NCBI RefSeq assembly: GCF_005795905.1
Contig: NZ_VAWE01000001.1
Location: 1,240,001 to 1,304,000 of the forward strand
Length of the DNA stretch: 64,000 nucleotides
Direction of reading: 5' to 3'
Source of the DNA: Streptomyces marianii
Lineage (GTDB): Bacteria > Actinomycetota > Actinomycetes > Streptomycetales > Streptomycetaceae
The position numbers were made by a program, and so were the translations under genes. This document shows positions 58,335 through 64,000 of this stretch, in pieces; position 1 is the stretch's first letter, and every line of letters begins with the position of its first letter. The notes under the pieces were generated by a model. It was not told the origin of the DNA and searched no databases. It worked only from the letters and a program-made list of their open reading frames with translations.

Positions 58335-59357
58335 TCACGCCTCGCCGTCGCGCAGGGTGCCGCGCTGGACCAGGACGGCGGCCACGATGATCGCTCCCTT
58401 GGCGATCTGCTGGACGGCGCTCTCCAGGTTGTTGAGGGCGAAGATGTTGGTGATGGTGGTGAACACGAGGACGCCGAGGACGGAGCCGACGATGGTGCCG
58501 CGGCCACCGCTGAGCAGGGTGCCGCCGATGATCGCCGCGGCGATGGCGTCGAGTTCGTAGAGGTTGCCGTTGGTGTTCTGGCCGGATCCGGAGAGGACGA
58601 CCAGCAGGAAGGCCGCGATGCCGCAGCACAGTCCGGACAGCAGGTAGAGGTGGAGCCGCTGGCGGCGTACGTCGATGCCGGCGAGCCGGGCCGCCTCGGC
58701 GTTGCCGCCGACGGCGACGGTGCGCCGTCCGAAGGTCGTCCGGTTGAGCAGCAGCCAGCCGAGGACGGTGACGGCGGCGAAGACCAGTACCAGCGGCGGG
58801 AGGCCGAGGAGGTAGGAGTCGGGGACGCCGAGGTCCAGCACCGGCTGGACGGTCACGATCTGCGTCCTGCCGTCGGTGATCTGCAGGGCGAGACCGCGGG
58901 CCGAGGCGAGCATGGCGAGGGTCGCGATGAACGGCACCATCCCGCCGTAGGCGATGAGCAGGCCGTTGACCAGTCCGCAGGCGACGCCGACGACGATCGC
59001 CGTGAACAGGACGCCCGCGAAGCCGTACTCCTGGGTGGCGAGGGTGGTCGCCCACACGGACGCGAGGGCGACGATCGCGCCGACGGACAGGTCGATGCCG
59101 CCGCTGGTGATGACGAAGGTCATGCCCACGGTGACGACGCCGATGACGGACGCCTGGGTGAGCACCAGTTGGAGGTTGGAGGTGTCCAGGAAGGTGTCGG
59201 GCCTGGTGATGCCGCCGACCGCGACGAGCACGGCGAGGACGCCGAGGAGCGAGAGGTTGCGGACGTCGGCGCGCAGCCCCAGAGCGGGCCGGGCGCTCTT
59301 GGCGGCCGGGGGCGTGACCGCGGGCGGCGGCGGGGCCTCGGAGGCGGGCTGCGTCAT
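58335..59357 (-). CDS. sugar ABC transporter permease (RbsC type)
   Basis: 340-aa CUT2 permease with 8-10 hydrophobic helices. Landmarks: TVGMTFVITSGGIDLSVGAIVAL, VNGLLIAYGGMVPFIATLAMLASARG, TTFGRRTVAVGGNAEAARLAGIDV (ATPase-contact loop) and AIAAAIIGGTLLSGGRGTIVGSVLG. Start overlaps the ATPase stop (ATGA), so they are translated together. Confidence 0.94.
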   Translation of the reverse strand: MTQPASEAPPPPAVTPPAAKSARPALGLRADVRNLSLLGVLAVLVAVGGITRPDTFLDTSNLQLVLTQASVIGVVTVGMTFVITSGGIDLSVGAIVALASVWATTLATQEYGFAGVLFTAIVVGVACGLVNGLLIAYGGMVPFIATLAMLASARGLALQITDGRTQIVTVQPVLDLGVPDSYLLGLPPLVLVFAAVTVLGWLLLNRTTFGRRTVAVGGNAEAARLAGIDVRRQRLHLYLLSGLCCGIAAFLLVVLSGSGQNTNGNLYELDAIAAAIIGGTLLSGGRGTIVGSVLGVLVFTTITNIFALNNLESAVQQIAKGAIIVAAVLVQRGTLRDGEA

Positions 59358-60907
59358 GAGCTCGGGCTCCCTTCCATGACGAGGTCGAGTACGCGGTACT
59401 CGTCCAGCTCCCCGGCGGGCGCCGTGTGGACGACGCGGCCTTCCCGGAGCACCAGCACCCGGTCGGCGAGGCCCAGCACTTCGGGGATCTCGCTGGAGAC
59501 GAGGAGGACGGCGAGTCCCTCGTCGGCGAGCCCGCGGATGACGGCGTAGAGCTCGGCGCGGGCGCCGACGTCGACGCCGCGGGTGGGTTCGTCGAGGAGC
59601 AGGACGCGGCAGCCGCGCAGCAGCCAGCGGGCGAGGACGGCCTTCTGCTGGTTGCCGCCGGACAGGGTGCGGATCCGGGCGTCGGGGTTGTCGGGCCGCA
59701 GCGACAGCTCCCGGGTGGCCCGCCGGGCGTCGCGGCGTTCGGCGCCGCGGTCGAGCCAGCCGCCCCGGGAGAAGCGGGAGAGGGAGGACACCGACACGTT
59801 GCGGGTGACGGACTCGAGCATCAGCAGGCCCTGGGCCTTGCGTTCCTCGGGGGCGAGGCCGAGGCCGGCGCGTACGGCGGAGCGTACGCTGCCGGGTTTG
59901 AGGGGGCGGCCGCCGACGGTGACGCGGCCGGTGGTGGGCTTGCGGGCCCCGTAGACGGTCTCCAGGATCTCGGAGCGTCCGGAACCGACGAGTCCCGCGA
60001 GGCCGAGGATCTCCCCCGGGCGCAGTTCGAGGTCGACGGGTGCGAACTCGCCGTCGCGGCTGAGGCCTTCGACGCGGAGCACGGGGTCCGCCCGGGGCGG
60101 GGCCGCGGGGCGGCCGGGGAAGGCGTACGCGACGTTACGGCCGGTCATCATGGCAACGATGTCGCGCGTGGGGGTGTCCTTGGCGGGCAGTCCCCCGGCG
60201 ACGGCGCGGCCGTCCTTGAGGACGGTGACCCGGTCGCCGATGCGGCGTATCTCCTCCAGGCGGTGGGAGATGTGGACGACGGCGACACCGTCGGCGGTGA
60301 GGTCGGCGACGATGCGGAAGAGGTTGCCGGTCTCGTCGGGGTCGAGGGCCGCGGAGGGTTCGTCCATGACGATGAGGCGTACGTCGTGGGAGAGGGCGCG
60401 GGCCATGGAGACGATCTGCCGCTGGGCGGCGGAGAGGCTGCCGACGCGGCGGCCGGGATCGATCTCGGGGTGGCCGAGGCGGCGCAGCAGCGCGGTGGCG
60501 GCGCGGCGGGCCTCGCGGCCACGGACGACGAACCCGGCGGCGGTGGGTTCATGGCCGAGGAAGACGTTCTCGGCGACCGACAGGCCCTCCACCAGGTCGA
60601 GTTCCTGGTAGATGGTGGCGATGCCGAGGCGCATGGCGGCGATGGGCGACTTGAGCGCGACGGGTTCGCCGCGCCAGGTGATCCGTCCGTCGTCTGGCTG
60701 GTGGGCTCCGGCGAGGACCTTGATGAGGGTGGACTTGCCGGCGCCGTTCTGGCCGAGGAGGCAGTGGACCTCGCCGGCCTGGACGTCGAGGTCGACGCCG
60801 TCGAGGGCGCGGACGCCGGGGAACGACTTGGTGATGCCGGACATCGTGAGCAGCGGCGGTACGGACGGGTCCTGAGGTGCGGGCGGTGCGGGTGGTTCTG
60901 GTGCCAT
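59354..60907 (-). CDS. sugar ABC transporter ATP-binding protein (RbsA/MglA type)
   Basis: 517-aa tandem ATPase. First cassette: Walker A GQNGAGKSTLIKVLAG, signature GSLSAAQRQIVSMARAL, Walker B LIVMDEPSAALDPDE. Second cassette has a degenerate Walker A (GLVGSGRSEILETVYG) but intact signature LSGGNQQKAVLARWL and Walker B VLLLDEPTRGVDVGARAE. This asymmetry is normal for ribose-class transporters. ATG follows GAGGGG. It begins 96 bp after the ROK regulator gene. Confidence 0.95.
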   Translation of the reverse strand: MAPEPPAPPAPQDPSVPPLLTMSGITKSFPGVRALDGVDLDVQAGEVHCLLGQNGAGKSTLIKVLAGAHQPDDGRITWRGEPVALKSPIAAMRLGIATIYQELDLVEGLSVAENVFLGHEPTAAGFVVRGREARRAATALLRRLGHPEIDPGRRVGSLSAAQRQIVSMARALSHDVRLIVMDEPSAALDPDETGNLFRIVADLTADGVAVVHISHRLEEIRRIGDRVTVLKDGRAVAGGLPAKDTPTRDIVAMMTGRNVAYAFPGRPAAPPRADPVLRVEGLSRDGEFAPVDLELRPGEILGLAGLVGSGRSEILETVYGARKPTTGRVTVGGRPLKPGSVRSAVRAGLGLAPEERKAQGLLMLESVTRNVSVSSLSRFSRGGWLDRGAERRDARRATRELSLRPDNPDARIRTLSGGNQQKAVLARWLLRGCRVLLLDEPTRGVDVGARAELYAVIRGLADEGLAVLLVSSEIPEVLGLADRVLVLREGRVVHTAPAGELDEYRVLDLVMEGSPSS

Positions 60908-61003
60908 GGCGTGTCCCCTCGGCGGGTGCGGCCGGTGAGCGGGCAGGGTGGAACCAGGTGCGTGGTGCCGTGGTGCCTTGCGGGACCGACCGGTCCGGGC
61001 GGA

Positions 61004-62185
61004 TCAGGCCGGGGAGAACAGGTGGTCGCTGATGAGCCGGGCCGCGCCGATCACTCCGGCGGTGGGGCCCAGTTCGCCCAGCACGATGGGGAGGTTTCCG
61101 GTGGCCAGCGGCAGGGACTGCCGGTAGACCTGGGTGCGGACGCTGGCGAGCAGGGTGTGGCCGAGACCGGTGACACCGCCGCCGATCACGACCAGCCCGG
61201 GGTTGAAGAAGCTGACGAGCCCGGCGATGACCTGGCCGAGGCGGTTGCCGCCCTCGCGGATCAGGTCGAGTGCGGTGGGGTCGCCCGCGGCGGCCGCGGC
61301 GGCGACGTCGGCGGCAGTGAGGCGGCTCGCGGTCTCCAGCCGCGCGGCGAGTTCGGGCGACTGTCCGGTGCGGGCCGCCTCCTCGGCGTCGCGGGCGAGT
61401 GCCGCGCCGCTGAAGTGGGCTTCCAGACAGCCCCTGTTGCCGCAGGCGCAGGCCCGTCCGCCGGCCTCGACCCGGATGTGGCCGATGTCGCCGGCGCTGC
61501 CTGTGGTGCCGCGGTGGACCTCGCCGCCGACGACGATGCCGCAGCCGATGCCGGTGCCGATCTTGATGCAGAGGAAGTCGCCGACTGAGCGGGCGACGCC
61601 GGCGTGCTGCTCCCCCATGGCCATCAGGTTCACGTCGTTGTCGACCATGACGGGGCAGCCGAGTTCCTGGCTGAGGGCCTCTCGGACCGGGAAGCCGTCC
61701 CAGCCCGGCATGATCGGCGGTGCGACGGGGACGCCTTCGGGGTAGCGGACCGGTCCGGGTACGCCGATGCCGGCGCCGTCGAAGCCTTCGGCGAGGCCGG
61801 AGACCTTCAGTTTGGCGGCCATCGCGAGGACCTGCTCGAAGACGGCGACCGGGCCCTCGCGGACGTCCATCGGCTGGTTGAGGTGGCCGAGGACCTCCAG
61901 TTCGGCGTTGGTGACGGCGACGTCGACGGAGGTGGCGCCGATGTCGACGCCGAGGAAGCGCAGACTCGGGGCGAGACGGATGTTGTGGGAGCGGCGGCCG
62001 CCCCGGGAGGCGGCGAGGCCGTCGGCGACGACCAGTCCGGTCTCCAGCAGCCGGTCGATCTCGACGGCGAGCTTGGAGCGGGAGAGCTCGACCCGGTCGC
62101 CCAGCTGGGCGCGGGAGTTGGGGCCGCCGTCGCGCAACAGCCTGAGCAGTCGCGCCTGATGCGCGTTGGCGGGTCGAGCCGTCAT
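61004..62185 (-). CDS. ROK-family transcriptional regulator
   Basis: 393-aa repressor-type ROK protein. The N-terminal winged helix (NAHQARLLRLLRDGGPNSRAQLGDRVELSRSKLAVEIDRL) is followed by a sugar-kinase-like fold: FLGVDIGATSVDVAV (phosphate site), GIGVPGPV, PVMVDNDVNLMAMGEQ (catalytic-type Asp), GTGIGCGIVVGG, and the zinc motif CGNRGCLEAH. It should sense the sugar imported by the adjacent transporter and control that operon. ATG 62185 was chosen; a GTG at 62194, closer to GGAGGGG, is the alternative. A symmetric operator candidate lies 76 bp upstream. Confidence 0.92.
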   Translation of the reverse strand: MTARPANAHQARLLRLLRDGGPNSRAQLGDRVELSRSKLAVEIDRLLETGLVVADGLAASRGGRRSHNIRLAPSLRFLGVDIGATSVDVAVTNAELEVLGHLNQPMDVREGPVAVFEQVLAMAAKLKVSGLAEGFDGAGIGVPGPVRYPEGVPVAPPIMPGWDGFPVREALSQELGCPVMVDNDVNLMAMGEQHAGVARSVGDFLCIKIGTGIGCGIVVGGEVHRGTTGSAGDIGHIRVEAGGRACACGNRGCLEAHFSGAALARDAEEAARTGQSPELAARLETASRLTAADVAAAAAAGDPTALDLIREGGNRLGQVIAGLVSFFNPGLVVIGGGVTGLGHTLLASVRTQVYRQSLPLATGNLPIVLGELGPTAGVIGAARLISDHLFSPA

Positions 62186-62260
62186 GCGTCTCACGCGCCC
62201 CTCCCCTCCCCTGGCCGTCGGCACGGGGGATCCCGGTCAGCCGTTTCGTCGGGCTTTCGA

Positions 62261-62284
62261 GGGGAAAGTAGCAGCGCTTTCCCC
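62261..62284 (-). promoter_or_regulatory. operator candidate upstream of the ROK gene
   Basis: GGGGAAAG, 8-nt spacer TAGCAGCG, CTTTCCCC: perfect 8-bp arms in a locally less GC-rich stretch. AAAG...CTTT symmetry is reminiscent of sugar-repressor sites. Its position suits autoregulation by ROK and, through read-through, control of the ABC operon. Confidence 0.55.
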
Positions 62285-62384
62285 AGGGGGGAAGAAGTTG
62301 GGCAGCAATCCACCACACCTTTCTCCACACCCAGGACAAAGCCCGGGACGGATGGGCGAACGGGGCGCGGTCCGCGCGGCGCCG

Positions 62385-62684
62385 TCAGGGTTTGAGGTGG
62401 CTGAAGCCGACTTCGTAGCGGTCGACGGAGACGATCCGCTGGCCCTCCCTGCGGGCCGTGTCCACGCGGAGGCGGTCGGCCTTCTCCTCACTGGCCAGCA
62501 TGGTCTCCTCGTCCTCCCACAGGGTCAGCGAGACGGACTTCCCCGTGGCCCGGTCGACGAACCAGTACACGCCGAGGAAACCGGGAAGCCCCCGGACCTG
62601 CTGGACGACCGTTTCCGCGTGTGCGGACAGGTCGCCCCCGGGGGGCACGGGCGACCCCTCGTACCTGCTCAGTCTGGCGAACAT
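62385..62684 (-). CDS. ABM-like (antibiotic biosynthesis monooxygenase-type) small protein
   Basis: 99-aa dimeric alpha+beta barrel-like protein. MFARLSRYEGSP starts a beta strand, VVQQVRGLPGFLGVYWFVDRATGKSVSLTLWEDEETMLASEEKADRLR is the ABM core (G-F-x-G, W-E-D/S), and a C-terminal strand ends VDRYEVGF. ABM proteins act as cofactor-free monooxygenases or stress proteins. ATG 62684 follows GGGGAG; 27 upstream in-frame codons are not family-like. Confidence 0.75.
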   Translation of the reverse strand: MFARLSRYEGSPVPPGGDLSAHAETVVQQVRGLPGFLGVYWFVDRATGKSVSLTLWEDEETMLASEEKADRLRVDTARREGQRIVSVDRYEVGFSHLKP

Positions 62685-62948
62685 CGCAGCTCCCCTTCCC
62701 CGCGGCGGTGGCCGGGCGGTCGGCAGCCCCAGGACCAGCGTGCCCCGTCCTCCGGCCGCCCGCACGCCGCGGTGCCGGATCCCCGTGGGCGCCTGTGGCG
62801 CGCGGCCACGGGTCCGCTCGGGCCGCGGGGACGGAGGTCCGTCGCGGGTGGCGGCCCCGGGAACCGGTGGCCGGACTTGCCGACGGACCCCCGGCTCTGT
62901 GCGGAGCGGGGTGTACGGTCCTCGGCCGGACGCTGTGGATGAGCACCG

Positions 62949-64000
62949 TCACGGCCGTCCCGGGCCGCCGAGGGTGCGGTCCGTCTCCCGCTGCGACCAG
63001 CGGGCGGTGAGCAGCAGTGCGATGTCGTCCGGGCGGTCCGTGGCCTGGCGCGCCTCCCGGATCAGCCGGTCGGCGGTGTCGGCGATCGTGATCCGGCTGA
63101 CCCGGCTGAGGGTGGCGCGCAGCCGCTCGACCCCGGCGTCGATGTCGGTGCCCGCCTCCTCGATCAGCCCGTCGGTGAAGAGGGCCAGCACCGCCCCCGG
63201 CTCCAGGGTGAGTTCGGAGACCGGGTAGTGCTCCTCCGCGTCGACGCCGAGGATGAGCCCGCCGGGCAGGTCGAGCACCTCGGTCGTACCGTCGGGCCCG
63301 CGCAGCAGCGGCTGGGGGTGCCCGGCGCGAACGGCCTGCGCGGTCCCGGTCGCCGGGTCGAGGAGCACGTAGCAGCACGTGGCGAACTGCGCCGGGTCCA
63401 GGTCGATGAGGAGCCGGTTGGTCCCGCTCATCACCTCGTCGGGTTCCCGGTCGGCGAGGGCGAACGCCCGTACCGCGCTGCGCAGCTGGCCCATGATGGC
63501 GGCGGCGGGGACGCCGTGGCCCTGGACGTCGCCGATGACGAGCGCGAGGCCGCGGTCCGTGTCGATGACGTCGTACCAGTCCCCGCCGACGTCCATGCCC
63601 TGCGTACCCGGGAGGTAGCGGCCGACGGTCTCCACGTCCTTGATGACGGGCAGCCGGTGCGGCAGCAGGGCGTCCTGGAGTCCGCGGGCCAGCGCGGACT
63701 CGCTGTCGTAGCGCTGGGCGCGTTCGAGGGCCTGCGCGATCAGTCCGGCGAGGGCGGTGAGGACGGTGCGTTCCTCGGGGGCGAAGCCGCGCGGGTGGTC
63801 GAATCCCAGGATGCAGGAACCGACGGGCCGGCCGGAGGCGATCAGCGGCAGGAAGGCACGTGCGCCGACGGAGGCGTCGATCGCGAGCCCGGGATAGGCC
63901 GCGGCCAGCTTGTCCATGGACTCGAAGAAGATGGGGCGGCCTGTGGTGAGGGTTTCCACACCGGGGATGCGGGCGTCGAGCCCGACCCCGTCGAAGGGCG
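62949..64000 (-). CDS. PP2C/SpoIIE-type serine phosphatase with GAF domain, N-terminus outside window
   Basis: The frame is open to the window edge; about 350 residues are visible. A GAF domain segment comes first (GVETLTTGRPIFFESMDKLAAAYPGL, FLPLIASGRPVGSCILGFD), then a coiled linker (RAQRYDSESALARGLQDALLPHRLP, the standard RsbU-like LQ..LLP motif). The PP2C core follows (GGDWYDVIDTDRGLALVIGDVQGHGVPAAAIMGQLR with metal Asp residues, PLPLLR-type strand, LALFTDGLIEEAG, DDIALLL). Such proteins dephosphorylate anti-sigma-factor antagonists in stress-sigma pathways. The sigma factor at 877 is of the type they control, but no direct link is shown. Confidence 0.9.
   Translation of the reverse strand, partial: PFDGVGLDARIPGVETLTTGRPIFFESMDKLAAAYPGLAIDASVGARAFLPLIASGRPVGSCILGFDHPRGFAPEERTVLTALAGLIAQALERAQRYDSESALARGLQDALLPHRLPVIKDVETVGRYLPGTQGMDVGGDWYDVIDTDRGLALVIGDVQGHGVPAAAIMGQLRSAVRAFALADREPDEVMSGTNRLLIDLDPAQFATCCYVLLDPATGTAQAVRAGHPQPLLRGPDGTTEVLDLPGGLILGVDAEEHYPVSELTLEPGAVLALFTDGLIEEAGTDIDAGVERLRATLSRVSRITIADTADRLIREARQATDRPDDIALLLTARWSQRETDRTLGGPGRP

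Overview
The window is about 64 kb of very GC-rich DNA with third codon positions almost all G or C. It has many GTG starts, GGAGG-type ribosome sites and compact translationally coupled operons. Together with a Streptomyces-type subtilisin inhibitor, a sigma-B/F-family sigma factor, two P450s beside a terpene cyclase, and an operon resembling the inositol-phosphate/prenyltransferase genes I recall from the CDA region of Streptomyces coelicolor (recalled, not searched), this points to a Streptomyces (or close Streptomycetaceae) chromosome. No phage, plasmid, CRISPR or rRNA was seen. There is one tRNA (Leu, anticodon GAG).

Layout: 0-8 kb holds housekeeping and envelope genes: the end of an MFS transporter, a stress-type sigma factor, a fused CobF-VOC protein, an NfeD/SPFH pair, YcnI, a YjbR protein and a subtilisin inhibitor. 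8.2-15.4 kb is a small, IS-scarred secondary-metabolism island with two divergent P450 genes, a class I terpene synthase and a methyltransferase. One P450 lacks the ExxR motif. 16-23.5 kb carries a CAP-domain protein, a YkvA protein, a PucR-type regulator, an AGCS symporter, NhaA and a MarR-GNAT fusion. 23.7-27.7 kb is a PaoABC-type molybdenum aldehyde oxidase operon with a 17-bp tandem repeat between its second and third genes. 27.9-36.5 kb carries a two-gene locus (68-aa protein plus a large DUF6895-like protein), a PepSY lipoprotein, a MoxR ATPase/VWA-metallopeptidase pair, an ADP-ribosyltransferase fragment and a DUF2254 membrane protein. 36.7-43.5 kb has tRNA-Leu, an alanine-rich polymorphic-toxin-like gene with an apparent frameshift near its end, a TspO-like protein, a 921-aa protein joining an intracellular region to an extracellular binding-protein domain, and a transposase remnant.

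From 62.2 kb down to 43.6 kb every gene is on the minus strand. The upstream half is a sugar module: ROK regulator, ribose-type ABC transporter, Gfo/Idh/MocA oxidoreductase, TIM-barrel isomerase, and a secreted multidomain protein with glucose dehydrogenase-like, PKD, CBM6-like, ThuA and DUF1080 regions. The downstream half is a seven-gene, mostly overlapping operon: inositol-phosphate synthase-like, UbiA prenyltransferase, TIM-barrel isomerase, EboA, TatD-like EboB, EboE, and a phosphodiesterase. It looks like a variant ebo (metabolite traffic) operon in which the usual dehydroquinate-synthase-like cyclase is replaced by an inositol-phosphate-synthase-like cyclase. Perfect 17-bp and 14-bp hairpins split this run into probable transcription units. 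An ABM-type monooxygenase gene and a truncated PP2C phosphatase gene end the window.
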